Shown: positions 1-14,072 of the stretch, one piece after another | Numbering within the stretch: position 1 is the stretch's first letter | Layout: each line of letters begins with the position of its first letter | Origin: Anarhynchus alexandrinus | Lineage: Eukaryota > Chordata > Aves > Charadriiformes > Charadriidae | Direction: 5' to 3' | DNA: 64,000 bases | NCBI GenBank assembly: GCA_008711295.1 | Contig: VUYV01000015.1 | Span: forward strand, 8,599,486-8,663,485 | Position numbers and translations under genes: made by a program | Notes under the pieces: model-generated | What the model was told of the DNA's origin: nothing | Seen by the model: only the letters and a program-made list of their open reading frames with translations | Databases searched by the model: none

Positions 1-2879
1 GCCTGTGGTGGGATGGGTGGTAGAGTCATATGGGGGATTAGGGGAAAAACCACCCATTTTAGGCAAAGGCAAGGGTTGTTAGAAAGTCAAAGGCTATGGA
101 TGAGAAAAATCACCGTCCTATTCACAGCTCTTAAAGAGGAGCATATTAGGACCGCAGGCATCTCCTGTCTTTTGGGTATCTACTTTAGGTGGAGAAAAGT
201 CCATGTGAAGGTCCAACCAGCAGCTGTTGATCAGATCTGTGTTGCAGCCCCGTAAACACGCAGAGGGACCGAGCAGAACCTTGCTTGAACGCTTTCCCTC
301 CCTGGCAAAGTTTTGATCAAATTCTGTTGGGAAATTGTCTCAAGCAGCTTTCCCCAAGACAAATCATCCCGGGAGGCAGCTCCCACCCCCAGCAGTCACC
401 TGCTTCCACCAAACACCGTATGGGTGTCTCTCTCCTTTTCTTTCCCATTAAGCCATTTCTGATCTGATGTCAGGAGGTTGCCGCTGCGTAATTTGCCCCT
501 CTTCCCATCCTCCCCATCATTACTCTTGCACTTTCCCTGGGAGCTGCTGCTGCTGGAGCGAAGGTGTGTCAGAATTGCACCCATTTCTCTCCTGCAACGA
601 GGTATGTAGGTCAGGAGGGTGGCAGGGTAGGGTGCAGGGACAGGCGTCCTCAGGCATCCCCATGCTTGCTGTCCAAGGGGGATGAAGGTCTGACGGCACA
701 GCCGGGGCTACAGCATTTTGGTGGGGGTACCACGGATGGGGCTGCAGCCCCCTGTACTCCGTGACATCTTTTTCCTACGGATAAAACAGGGATCTCATCA
801 TCTTTGGTTCTGGAAAGGCTCGTGCACACCTGGAGGAACATAGAGAGTAATAGAAACCAGAAATATTTCCCAGACCTGGCAACCTCGTAGCCGTTAATGA
901 GAAACATTTTCTCTAACAGAAGGCTTCCAGGGATAGAAACATTAAGAAATCATCTTAATGTTGAAAATCAAGACAAATTATTCCAACCTGAGACAAGGAT
1001 TATATAAATCTGTGAATCGGTCCCAGTGGTGGAAAGGGAGTGACAACAAGCATCTTGTCGGGAGGCCATGCGGAGGTGGGTACCGCTCCAGGAAAACCCT
1101 GGCTAAGCTACTGGGGGCTGACCAGTCCCTCCATTTTACCCCAGTGCCAAATAGTGATGGGGTCCCGGGGTGACAATCCTGGCCAGGCAGCACCGCCGGC
1201 GGCAGCGGGCAGGACACCGAGGAGCAGCCACATGGAGCAGGAGGTGGAAACCTTCTCCGAAGCAGCCTGGGATAGACGCCACAGCTAAAAATCCTCCCAA
1301 AGTTTCTGTCTTTGTCCCAGATAGGAATTTGGCGATAAGAGTGCCAGCAGGTATGCGGAGCCCACGGAGCATTTACAGGATTGTATTTCACCCAGGGTAG
1401 CTGTGACTCATGCTTCCAGCATGGTTAAGTACTTTTCCCCCCCCCTCTCTACGCCTTCCCCTGTCCCATCTGCATGAACTAACGCGGGTGCAGAACTATA
1501 GAAACTGTATTAATAATGGTCTTTTATGTGGGTTTAATCATCTCTCAGGATCTGCCAGACCACAAACTTGAAACTCTTTATGAATGTGACTCATTCCCAG
1601 AGCAAACGTTCATTGGTCGACAAACTCTCCTGATTTCGCCCCTTAAAAGTCCTTTTCCTATTGGAAGAGAGGGCCTGAGGTGTTACCTATGCTGCAATTG
1701 AAGTTCACTGACTCGAAGTAACCCCAGATATTGGTATCACACGATTTTATACTCGTTCATTCATCCTCCAGCAGCCTGACAATGAATGCTGGTCTCTTCA
1801 GCAGAAACCCTCGCAGAAATTCCCCTTTGTACAGACACATTTCCTACTTTTGCCGCCAACGTGTTTTATAATAAGACTATCTGCAAGCCTGAAAAAAAAA
1901 AAAAAAGAAAAGTTCTTTTTCTCCTCAAATGTATTAAACGTCCAGATTCGCCACGGTGCACTTAAAGAAAAGGATTTTGAGGAAAAGCCTCAATCTGTTT
2001 TAAATCAGTATCAGATCCCACTTAGGAGCTGGTGTCTGACCTGGAGATAAACGCAGTACAGAAAGAGATGAATGAATCTTAGAAACATTTCTAGAGTCAA
2101 ACATGGGCTTTGCAAGTGATTCATAAAGAAGAAAGCTGATACATATGGATGCCATACAGTTCACCGCTGGCAATTTAAGGTGAACTGAGGTTTCTGAAAT
2201 ATTAAAACTTACTGAATTGCTGCATTGTACAGAGATCTCTCAAGTTTCTGCTCTTCTGCCTCTCCCAGAGCTGCAGATGGATGGAGGATCCCAGATCAGG
2301 GTCACGGGCAGTGTTTTGCACGCACAAGCCACGAAGCGGATTAGAGGCTCACGAATATCATCACGTATCTCTCCCAGCCCCGAAAAACAGAAAGGAGACA
2401 TTTCCTGGTTAAAAAGAACCAGGAACTGGCAAACTTGGCAGAGGTGTCAGATTCAAACCCTGAACACAGGTGATGGGCTCAGCTGCTGAAGAGGAAACTA
2501 TTCACAGAGGGGGGACGTATAGACACGTATAGATTTGACCTCCTTAACAAGCATCTGCTTTTCAAGTTCACCACGTACATGAGCCTGGAGGGGTGTCTCC
2601 TTTGTACCTGTTTAATTATCTGCATTCATATATGGAATATCTCCCATCAGGACCAGGGCTGCTCTTCAGGTAACCTCCCAGTGGAGCAGAAATGAGCCCC
2701 AAAATCTGGACCAGCTCATTTCAGTAACACGTTTACACCAGTTAAATTGCCGTATTGGAAAACACAGAGCAAAGCAGACACGCGAGAAGTCAACGCATTC
2801 ATAAATTGCATCTCCAAGGCACGGCGCTTCTCTGCGGACCAGGACAGAATAAAAAGCTAACATCATGTAACATCATAAC
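1..2879. other. Intergenic, nothing recognised
   Basis: Only short open frames on both strands, without splice-bounded coding character or recognisable repeats. Confidence 0.5.
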
Positions 2880-3046
2880 ACAGAGAGGTTGTTGAGTCCC
2901 CATCCCTGGAGGTGTTCAAGGCCAGGCTGGACGTGGCCTTGGGCAACCTGGTCTAGTGGGAGGTGTCCCTGCCTATGGCAGGGGGGTTGGAACTCGATGA
3001 TCTTCAAGGTCCTTTCCAACCTAAACCATTCTATGATTCTATGATC
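2880..3046 (+). mobile_element. CR1 LINE 3' fragment
   Basis: 167 bp of the CR1 3' end, from CAGAGAGGTTGTTGAG to the tail CTATGATTCTATGAT. It belongs to the same subfamily as the copies at 10556, 21605, 60858 and 62116, sharing CCTATGGCAGGGGGGTTGGA. Confidence 0.93.
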
Positions 3047-6000
3047 ATCACAGACATCACGGCTCGTCCTCCCCAAACCGAGCATTGGCTCGCGCATTAA
3101 AGACAACACCTCGTACGTCTGTGTGGAACACAGCCACCTGCTGACAGCCTACCATAACATTATATACATGGCTATTTTACCTTCCAATCACACATCCCCA
3201 GGGTGTTCCCGAAATAAGGCTATGTTTGATTATATTAGGTAACCCTCCTTCTTTTTTTTGATAGGCGCTTATCACTTCCTCCACACCCTCCCCCCCCAGT
3301 TTATTCCCGACAGACTAGAAGGGTGAATAAAAAGCGCTGTTGGACTCTGAAGCTCACTAAAATCTTAATTTAAAAACATAACCTTTGTTTTACATGCTTC
3401 TCGAAAGCCTTCAGCATCCTGGTGTATCATGCCCATTACTCAAGTTACCCATGCATTTTTTTTCGGAGAAGACATCTTTACTGAGTATTTATCCTCCTTT
3501 CTCTGCAAGGAAGTTGGTACTCGGGGTCAAAGAGGAGCGGAAAATCCCAAGGATGGATGGATGGAGAATGAGAGGATGTCTCTTCTCTAGCTATCCACTT
3601 TGGATGCGATAGCCAACTCACAATACATGAGGAAAGGTCACTCACATCACCATTTTTTCCATCCACGTCAGCGTTGGCAAACTCCAATCCAATGTTGACA
3701 TCTTTTGCAAACGCCCGCTTCGTTCAACAAACGGCATTAAAAAACACATCAAATTATTTGAGATGTCAGCAGAGCTAAATATTACGCACATGGATATTTT
3801 TCCAATGTACTCATGAACTGGAGGAAAATCCTTAATTACCACAGATTAGCAAACCTCATCTATTAAAAGACTAAAAAAAAAAATAAATCCCAGCCTTAAA
3901 TAGAAACAAACATACTTATTTGGTCATCGTGACACTAAGGTCAGTCCCGTCCTCCTGTCCAGCTCTTTGTCATCCAACCTTACAGAAGTCAAACATGCCC
4001 ACAAATTGTTGTGATTGCAGTCATCTGTGTGTGGTTAGCAATTGGGCAATGCTGGGAGACATCACTGTGCCACATCCATCGCACGGTTCAGAGCCTTGAA
4101 CCCCAGCCAACATCCCCCAAGCGCCGTCATCCCGTGCTGAGCGGGAGAAGCAGCTCCTGCAACTCGCTGTCTAACGGCTTTCTCCAGAGTCGATACAAGA
4201 GGAAAAATAGATGCAAAGCCAACCTAGCAGTAAAATAAGTGCCCAGCCTCCAGCTGCCATACAAGCCTCAGAAAACCCCAGACCTAATCAGTGATTGCCA
4301 GCACTTAACACCTGAATTCATCGAATCCATATCATGGCCTTGATTTGCTGTAATTCACCTGGGAGATAAATTGTTCAATGAGCTGCGTCAGCTATAAGGT
4401 AGAAAAATATATCACTAAATGCTTTTTAGACATAGATACCTCGGTTGAGGTCAGGGTTTCCAGCACTCGAGGATACCTGCCCTATAAGGTTATGGGGCTC
4501 CCCACGGCAGCGCGCATGGCAGACTTTCCTAGAAGCCTGCTCCGGTAATTTTGTTGTCAGATCATCTCTATTTAAGGGTATTCATAAAAGACGGAGAGGG
4601 ATAATCATCGCTGGATGAAATCCAGAGCGAGTGTGTTGCGTTGCCACGAGGTACAGCTGTTTGCCTGCTCCGGCCCCCCGGAGTGAACTGCGGGGAGATG
4701 GTTATGGAGTGATGCGCTCCAATAGAGGCATTGGGGTTGGGTTTTTGTTTTGTTTTTTTTCATAAAGAGCTAATATCTTGGGAAATCTTCCAAGGTGGCT
4801 AGAAACGGAGACGGACATGCCAAAACATGATGCACGCTGGACACCGCTCCCCGTTGCAGCCTGCCAACAAGCTTCTCCAGCCGGCTGCTTTATTAGACGA
4901 CAAGTTTTTCCATGCACCAGGATCAAATTTAGAAGCAGCGATCAAGCTAGCAGCGAGACGTACAGATGGTTTCTTTGTCAGGAGAGCAGCAGTTACAGAT
5001 CTTCCAGCTCAGAGGCTCAGGACCCACGCTGTCTGGCCTCAGGTCTCCCTCTTGACTCAGACCGGTCATCCATTTTCCTAGGAAAAACCTTAGTAAACTT
5101 CGATGGGGTTCAGGCTGGAAGAGCCAAACCCCCTGCAGGTAGGAGATGCCAGATGGGCCCTTTTATCTCCCCCACCACCTTCACCCTTGTTCCGCGACCC
5201 ATATGTTTATTTGCTCTGCAGGTGTGGCTGACTCCTGGCCTCTTTGGAGAGCCACCACGTGCTCCAAGAGACCTTGGTGATTGCCGTTTTCCAGTCATTA
5301 TGTTTGCAATAAAATTTGAGCAAGCCCATAAAACCAAGGAAAAAAAAAAAATCCAGCTCAAGTGCAAGTTCAGCCCAGGAAGAAGCAAGAGTTACACCGG
5401 GGTTTAGGTCGGTTGCACTCAGATCTTGCCCTGGGCTCGCTTCCTGCGAACCTGGGCTGGAGATGGAGCTTTGTCACGGCCTGGATTTGAAATGCCTCGG
5501 AAGGAGCTCCAGAAATGTCCGTGCACTTGAGCAGGGTTCCTGCCTGGAGAGAGGTGGCGTGGATGGCAAGGACTCAAAGCCAGCGCTAGGCAACAGGTTT
5601 GGAGGGGGTTAAAATTGTAAAGTTCTGGTCTGAAGTCTACCCAAATCCCACCTTCGGCACCTGAGCTTTGTGGTGGGTCACACACCGGAGCGGGACAACT
5701 GCTTTGGCTCTCTCAGTGCCTGTGCTGCTCTCTAGGGCTGACCAGCATGAGAGCAGCAAAATCTGTCTCCATCTGAACCATTTCCTCACCTCGAGTGAGG
5801 ACCAAAACTCCGTGCCTCAGTTTCCCTACCTGCTACAGGAGCCCAGGAGCACTTATCCAGCAGTGCTTTGAAGTCTCTCGGTGAAACTAACACCACATGT
5901 GAGCCCCAGGTATCGTTGCAATGTAATTATAACAATTTGCCTTATTAAATGTGGCTTTTTCTTCTCCGCTGAGAACTTTCTCTCCTGGTTCGCAGGAGGT

Positions 6001-8118
6001 GGAGCACAACCGCGTGAGTCCTGCTCGCACCAAGCGCTGTTTCAGGCCACGTCATTCGACTCGCACCACCTTCCTGCACCATGTTTCTTTCGGGAATGCA
6101 ACACAAAGAGCGTGGGAAGCACGGAGGGACCAACCCATTGATCTACAGCACTCAGAAAAATCCCGTCGCGCTTGCTTCTTCTCCCTTCCCTCTGCTTCTT
6201 TGTAGTCGTGACCTCTCCTTAGAGAGGCCAATCTTCTCCTTGATGGCATTTCAGAGCTGACCAGGGCACTGAATGGAGAATTAGCCGGAACACTGCGTTC
6301 TTTGTTAAAATACTTATTTTAATATGTAAATGGGGCAGGTTACTGTTCAAAATCTTATACCCATCAGCAGGTATGGACCTTCCTTGAGCAGCAGAAGCCA
6401 GAGAGCCCACGTTTCTGTGTGAAACACAAGCTGCGTTCCTCCACCCCAGCCTTCCCAGCAGAGAAACCCGACCGCCTAAAATAAAACAATCAAACGTGCG
6501 ATATTTTGCAGGGCAAGAACACCCTTCATCCTTTCCAGGAGGCACAGGGGTTTCATGCCATCTCTTCTTGCTGCCAGATTACTGTCACTCAGCTGGCACA
6601 TGTTGAACATGGCCCAACACCCTGCAGTGCAAGCTGGCAGTACCTCCAGACTCTTGGTCCTCCTTGTCCTTGTTTTCCTGATGTTCCTTTGTCCTTTAAC
6701 TTTACACAGCGTGGTGACACTATCTGTCAAGGGACTGGAAACCTTCACAAGAAGGTAGCACTGCTCACGGGATTTCACTATCTCATCATGCTTTGGAGCA
6801 CTGAGCTGATGTTTAGGTACCTCCTGGTGCCTGAGGTGGAAGAAAAGGGTCAGAGAAACCTCATTCACCGTCTCTTTCCTGTCAATGGTAAAATACTCTT
6901 TTCAGACTCTGAGTACTACTATCAGGTTCATGCTGGGGCTTCATGGACCAGGAGCAGGGAATTCGGACCCTCATCCCCAGAACTGCCACTTGAAGCCCAG
7001 GACTTGTCCCAGGTTTTGATCAACTTAGTCAATGAACACAAAAGTCAAGGTTTGACTGAGGGACACAGAAATCTCTCACACATGCAGGAAGGGAGCTCCA
7101 AGATAGACTACAGGCTTTCATGTCACAGTGTTTTAGCAACGAAGGGTCTATTGCAACACTATCCCATGGCAGAAAGCAGTTGAGTTGAGCCACCAAAAGG
7201 AAAAGTAGGGTGGGATTTTGTTCTACGCGGCCCCTGTTGCACTGCACAACGTTATTTTTTTGCTTTTAGCAGCAAATACTGGGGCTAAAATGCAACAAAG
7301 AAAGCAAAGGAAAGAAAAAAAAAGAAGAGGAGGAGACAGAGGGGGAGGAGGATCAGAGGCTAAAGGGCACCCAGAGCCTCGTACAAAGCACTTTGCTTTC
7401 TTTTTGATCTTGTCCTTGATCAAGAAGGTCCATCCCACTTTTGAACAGTCACGGGCCATATTATGACTCATTTCTTGACCGAAAGAAATACAACACCGGA
7501 TATTTGCAGATATCAGCTCTCACATACAAACCTGAATAAGGGTCACGTTTTCAAAGAGGTCAGTGCCTATTATACCCTAAACTGAGGAAATAAGAGGGCC
7601 CAAAAGAGCTGGGTTTGTCTGCAGCTCTGCTTTCCGTGTGAGTGTAGACGAGCAGTTTAGGACCCCTCTCCCTCCACCATGCCTCGTGCTGGCAAGTTTT
7701 TAAGCAAATTGGACAAAGAGGGAGTGATGTCAAAGAATTAGTTTTTCTACAGCCTTGCTGAAAGTTTTGTGTTGGTGAGACCAGAGAGAGAAAGAGAGAC
7801 CCCGTAAGTGTATCCGCTCAGAGTAAGAATCAATCTATGGGTCCATATCCCATTAAGTATTGGAGAAACACACACCAGAGTCTTATCCACCAGAAAGCTT
7901 TAAGAATTCATACTTTTTTAAATGCCAAAGACAGAAAACCATCGGAAATCAGGCTTCCTTGTTGCAATGCTCACAGGAACGTGGGGTTTTCCTCTCTTTT
8001 GAACATACAAGAAGCAGAAAGCTCGTTTCCAAACCACAGAAAATTGAAATGAGCAGCTGTTCACCAGGTAAAGACCCAGAGCTAATTATCAAGCTCGTCT
8101 AGCAATCTCAACATTAGG
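3047..8118. other. Intergenic, no gene recognised
   Basis: Unique-looking DNA. The longest open frame, 6506-7183 on plus (225 codons), has no recognisable domain, and the opposite strand also stays open over much of it. A purine tract lies at 7288-7362. Confidence 0.5.
7288..7362. repeat. Purine-rich (AAG/GGA) low-complexity tract
   Basis: About 75 bases almost without pyrimidines on the plus strand, passing from A-rich to GGAGGA-rich. The open frames over it are composition effects. Confidence 0.7.
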
Positions 8119-8300
8119 CTCATAGGGTGACTGAGGTTGGAATGGACCTCGGGAGGTCTCCAGCCCAAACCGCTGCTCAAAGCAAGGTCAGCTTTGAAGT
8201 CATCAGGTTGCTCAAGGCTTTTTCCAGCTGAGCCACAAAAGTCTCCAAGAATGGAGGCTGTACAGCCTCTTTGGGCAGAGGTTCTCCCTCAGATCCGTAA
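8119..8300 (-). mobile_element. CR1 LINE, older diverged copy
   Basis: Reverse-oriented 3' portion with CATAGGGTGACTGAGGTTGG and TCCAGCCCAAACCGCTGCTC. It is clearly CR1-like but belongs to another, more diverged subfamily than most copies here. Confidence 0.75.
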
Positions 8301-10555
8301 GTTGCAACGCTCATGAGCAGGAAGGTATCAATCGATGGCAAGTGAATCACAGAAATCTCATAGTCAGAGAGCGCTGACTGACCTCTCTCTTGGGATTCCT
8401 CATCTTATCAACACTTATTAACACCAGAAGGACTAATAGTTTTGGTGGAGTCCAGAACAAACCCCACATTATTTAAAAACATCTCTGCAAAGTAAAGTAG
8501 TAAAGTTCTCTAAGGAAAGTGCAGAGTACAGCCGTTTTCCCTGCAGCTGCATTAAAAAAAAAAAATCCACCCGTTGCCCACAGTGATCTCAATCCCTAAA
8601 TTTAAACTAGGAAATCAGCTGTCATCGAGAAAGTAACCTCGGTATTTTCAGCCACCGAAGAGGAGGATTCCTGACGTAGCCTGGAGCTCCTCCATCGCAA
8701 TAACAACTCTCCAGCGATCCGCATTGCCTTATGTGGGAATATACCTCCGCTGGTCCCCGACCGGCCCCGGGGAGGAGGGGTGCACAAGCAGGTTCAACTG
8801 GTGTAAGGTATGATGGGTGCAAGTTGTAGCCCATGCCGAGGCTTACTTCACATACCCTGCCATCCCGCGATAGGATCAAGCCCTAAAAAGACTTTGGCAA
8901 GACCAAACTTATCTTAAAAGTGGTTAGGAGATCCAAAAAGAGCCCATAGCTACTGGTAGGAAACAGCCGGATAGGTCCATAAATGCAGATATATGAGATT
9001 ACAGCCCATCACAGATGGGGGCTGGTCCCAGTTAGCCACCAGGTTCTCCCAGTTCAGATATTTTTATGTATTTCCTACATCACACACATATTTACATACT
9101 TATTCCCTACTTTCCTGCATGAACAGAGCCCGTTTCCAAGAACCTGATGTACACTTTATGCAGTGGGTTAGAGACAGCAGGAAAGAAACAGTTTAAACCT
9201 GATCCAAAACGAAGAAAAGCTGTAACGGCGCCGTTATTGCAGCCCTGGTTTTGGCTGTCTCAAAGCACTTTCTGAAACTAATAATGAGGTTCAGCTCTGC
9301 CCCAACGTTGGAGCAAGCCCATGAATTAAAATTTTGATAGGATGAGAGAAAGAAGGTGTCTCGGTACAAGCAGCAACTTCTTACTTCAAAGATAACGACT
9401 GCAACGTGTAACTGTACCGGTGGGGAGGAATCGGTGCTAATTTTCATTCCTGTATTATTCACGGGCTCGTTTCCCTCTGCGGTTCATACCTCGCCAGAGG
9501 CAGCGATGAAGACCCATCCGTGGGATTATTCTTGTTCATGAGCAAACGGGAAAGAGCCCAGAATGACTCTCGGTTTCCAGACTGAGTTTCAGGGATTGGC
9601 ACTCAAAACAACGACCTATTTATCTGTGATTTGAATTTGGTTTAGTTGGGAAATCTTGTTCAGGCTCATCTTTTATCTCAGTTCCTTAGTCAACGCTGTT
9701 AGAGCACACGCACATCCTGGTGAGACTGGAGTAGGGTAACAAGCACCACACTGCTATGGGGTTTTATATCATTTCCCTCTGGCTGTGACTCTCTAACCCT
9801 TTCCTTCACACAAAAATACGGCTCTGGTGACACATACTTAAGCACAAGGCATCCAGGATCAGCTCAGCATTTTTATACTTATTCTAGACTCTATCGCAAG
9901 ACTCTTCTCCATAGCAGTATTATGAAAGCATCTGTGATAAAGTTGCTGACTCGGGCTTTTTTTCTCGTGTACCGCACCTCTGCAATACACAAATGAAAGG
10001 TTACCCACCCCATTTTTACATTCAGCATCTCCCAGCTCCTCTCCCGCTCACTCCCTGGGCTGGCAGAGATTTTTCCTTCGCAGACTAACAGTTGTGATGC
10101 TCCTAGCACGGGGAGTCAATACTGAAATGCAGACACTGCTTCTCCACGTTGCTTCTAACTATTTTCCTTCCCTTCTCTTTATTCACCAGTGCCTCTTCCA
10201 TCTCCGAAAGCTCATACTCAAGAACGCCACAAGCCCAGTTGCTTGGCTTCTTGCTCTTAGGTGCAACTCAACCTTCCTTGGGTGTCGGTAACCAGAGCTC
10301 AATTTTCCTCCGTCCTCCCTCCCAATTTAAAAATCTAATTTCTTAGTACTATCGCATTTATCACTATCGCTCTTCCCCCATTAGCACCATCCGAAGCCGC
10401 ACAAGTTTCTCCTTTTCCCATCAGCGTTACGCTCCACTCCTCCCGGTAGCGGAGACATCAGAGGAAGCCAAACCACAGGGACAAGCGCCGGATGGCAGCG
10501 ATGCCAAGAAACTTGCAGATTTTCTGCTGGAGCACCTATGGAAAAGGAACAACTT
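8301..10555. other. Intergenic, nothing recognised
   Basis: AT-rich unique DNA with short open frames only, between two CR1 copies. Confidence 0.5.
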
Positions 10556-10977
10556 AGAATCATAGAATCATAGAATGGTTTAGGTTGGAAAGGACCTTGA
10601 AGATCATCGAGTTCCAACCCCCCTGCCATAGGCAGGGACACCTCCCACTAGACCAGGTTGCCCAAGGCCACGTCCAGCCTGGCCTTGAACACCTCCAGGG
10701 ATGGGGACTCAACAACCTCTCTGGGCAACCTGTGCCAGTGCCTCACCACCCTCAAAGTGAAAAACTTCTTCCTAATGTTCAATCTAAACCTGCCCTCTTC
10801 CAGTTTGAAGCCATTCCCCCTCGTCCTATCACTCCATGCCCCAGTAAAAAGTCCTTCCCCAGCTCTCCTGTAGGCCCCCTTTAGGTACTGAAAGGCCGCA
10901 ATAAGATCTCCCCGGAGCCTTCTCTTCTCCAGGCTGAACAGCCCCAACTCCTGCAGCCTCTCCTCATAGGAGAGGTG
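10556..10977 (-). mobile_element. CR1 LINE, 5'-truncated
   Basis: About 420 bp, beginning at the inverted tail AGAATCATAGAATCATAGAA. It keeps an ORF2 C-terminal frame (10648-10947, minus) with [20 protein letters not shown] and [18 protein letters not shown]. Confidence 0.95.
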
Positions 10978-13472
10978 AACTTATTTTTCCTATGCGCGTT
11001 CCCATTTATTCATGCTGAACACTCCCCGGTGTTTCCCGTCTCGGCGGAAGCTGTATGCAAAACCCTAATTCAAAAGACACAAGACAGGTATATGCCATCA
11101 GGGTAGCTGCTCCTGGATGTTTCCTGCCATCACAGCATCAAATAAGTTCTATTTGTATTATTTTCAATCAAAAATAATTCTCCCCGACCTCCAAGAAGCA
11201 AGCTCGAGAACAGTATTTTAAAAATAAAAATCAAAATCTTTAAGTTATTTCAGAATTTTTAAGTGAAGACCACTTATTTTGCTACCAACAGAAATAATCA
11301 GATTTCAGAAATGATTTGAAAAACCTTGCCTTGAGTAAATGAATCCCAGGACACTCAAGAAGTCACATCTACCAGTTATCAGAGGCCACGCACCTTTGTA
11401 AGTACTTGCATATAAATTCTTTCAAAAATCACCTCGCAGAATTAAATGTAGTATTTATTAGAGCTACCAAGTGCTCTAAAAAAAAATCTTTACTTATTTA
11501 AGAACAAAAAGGCTTTTTGGGGGAAGGTGTAATCCATTTCAGCAAGCTTGCTCCACATTTCTGAACCTGCTGATAAAGGTGACTGTGTTTGTGCCAACAG
11601 AGCCGTCACTTCCACGAAGAGATGAAGAAGGTATTGCCATATTAAGAAAAGCTGTGAATGCAACTTCGTGCATATACTTCACACGTATAAAATGCCTCAT
11701 TTTTAAAGATGCCAGAGCTGGATATTTTTTGCAACCTCTTTCTATCCCATCTTAAATTATTTTTTTCTTCCAATAAGCCAGAGATATTTTTACTTCCTCT
11801 TGATTTCTTGAAACAAGGAGACTTCATGCATCATTTGGCAGCTCTGTGCCAGCAGTTTGTACTTGAATTTCCAGAAACACAGCGTGGTATTTACATTGCC
11901 AGTTGCAACACTTTTTTCTGTGTAAAAGCTCCCTTAGATTTCACCAATCATTGCCTGTTTTGGTTTTTTTTTTTTTGGAATAAACAGTCGCTGAAGGCAA
12001 GAACACCACTGCAGGGCAGGAAAATATCCCAGCTACTCTTAGTGCTGGAGGCTAAATACAGATACCACGCCACTGCTGGCTTAAGCTGATAGACTTGCTG
12101 AGATTTAGCAATGCAGCCCCAAAATTTCCGCTTCCCAGCGCCAGGGTCGACGCACAAAATATCTCTGTCTTTTAATATGATCTTTTCCACGGGGATGTGT
12201 TGATTAGCCCTCAATTTGTAGAAAACGCACTGCTCGCTGCTGGTTTTCTGCCCTGCGAACGTGTTTCGGGATTCTCCAAGGAGATGGTTGGATAGGGGAA
12301 TTGGCCAAACATTAAGGAATAGTTGTAATTATCGAACGACGCCGAAGCTTGAATACCAAAATGCACGGATCCCATATTGCCATCAGCTCCTACTCAAGCT
12401 CACCTATTTTGGTGCCTGTCACTGCCCTCATCAGAGCAGGTATCAGCTCTGCTCAAACATCTACCCCTTCCCCATGGCTTTCTCACGGGAGGCCACAGTT
12501 GCAGGGAGACCTTATCCCTGGAAAAACTTGCTGGAGTCTGGAAATATCCACGCTCGTTTTTCTTTAAACAAGCCAGACGTTATTAAATGGGAGCCGCCAC
12601 GTGATTGCCAAATTAAGAGTCGTTATTTCATATTTACAAAGTTTAAGAAACAAAACAAGACCTCACATTAATCTAAACCCATTGGAATGATACATAAAAA
12701 AAGAAAAAAAAAATAATCCTGGAACGTACAACTCTGCAGAAATATGACAAGATACCAGAAAAACCTCCAGAAAGTTCGTTTTAATTCTAGAATTTCACAT
12801 TTCCAAAATGCACGGCTCACCCTGCATTCCCACCCCTTCAAGGAGGAGCTGAAGGTATTTAGCAGACGTTAGCGTCTATATTCTGCAAGTGACAGATGCA
12901 AAGGAAGGGATGAATTTCCCCTAACATAACCCGTCTAAAAATTAAATGGCTGATAGTCATCATGGCTTCTTTTTTAACGCAGATTAAAATAGCTGCTATG
13001 TGCAGGTCCCCCTTTCTCTCTCCCCAGAGGCTGCAGAAAGCACTCGAGTGCCAAACTTAAATAAGGGGCTGAAATTAAATCAGAGGTATCCCACCCTCGG
13101 CACAACTCCTGAATGCATGGCCCGAATCCAAAGCGCGCCGGAGACGCTGGAAAAATCACGGCTGTCACTCTGGAAGGGCGTTTTAGTCCTCTGCTGCTGC
13201 TGCCCAGAGGTTTGGGGAGGTCAGGATGACTCGGAGGTGCTGCGGCAGCCGAGCGGAGCGACCGGCATCCTGCAGGAGAGCACGCCAGCGTCCATTTGCT
13301 TGGGTTCAAAAAGAAAGGCAGACATGGAAGCAAGCAAGGCGCTTGCTCGCGCTCTCGACCGCTCTGCTGAGATTAATTGCTCGGGGTATTTTTACTGTTA
13401 AGATACTGCTGACCCCTACCCAGAGCAGCACCGCTCTGCAAAGGCACACTCTGAAAGCATTCGAATGAGCAT
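10978..13472. other. Intergenic, nothing recognised
   Basis: AT-rich DNA with frames of at most about 136 codons, none with known motifs or fitting splice sites. Confidence 0.5.
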
Positions 13473-14072
13473 CTCACGGAATCACGGAGTTTTCAGAGTT
13501 GGAAGGGACCTCTAGAGATCATCTAGTCCAACTCCCCTGCCAAAGCAGGACTGCCCAGAGCACAGCACTCAGGACTGCATCCAGGCGGGGCTTGAAAGTC
13601 TCCAGAGAAGGGGACTCCCCCACCCCCCTGGGCAGCCTGTGCCACTGCTCTGCCACCCCAACCGGGAAGAAGTTTCTCCATGTATATGAATGGAACCTCC
13701 TATGTTCCAACTTGTGCCCATCGCCCCTCGTCCTGTCGCTGGGAACCACTGAAAAGAGTCTGGCTCCATCCTCCTCCAACCCACCCTTTAGATACTTGTA
13801 CGCAGTAATAAGGTCTCCCCTCAGCCTTCTCTTCTCCAGGCTGAAGAGTCCCAGCGCTCTCAGCCTCTCCTCATGAGGGAGATGCTCCAATCCCTCAATC
13901 ATCTGAGTCGCCCTACGCTGGACTCTCTCCAGCAGTTCCCTGTCCCTCTTGAACTGGGGAGCCCAGAACTGGACACAGTATTCCAGTTGTGGCCTCACCA
14001 GTGCAGAGCAGAGGGGGAGAATGACCTCCCTCGACCTACTGGCCACACTCTTCCCTATGCAGCCCAGCATCT
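13473..14072 (-). mobile_element. CR1 LINE, 5'-truncated, with intact 183-codon ORF2 end
   Basis: About 600 bp in reverse orientation. The frame 13519-14070 (minus) is open for 183 codons and reads [39 protein letters not shown] and [20 protein letters not shown], the C-terminal end of CR1 reverse transcriptase ORF2. The catalytic part of the enzyme is missing, so it cannot be autonomous. Confidence 0.95.

Noticed and set aside
6506..7183. 225-codon open frame on the plus strand
   Set aside because: No recognisable domain, no fitting splice sites or promoter, composition like the surrounding DNA. Probably chance.
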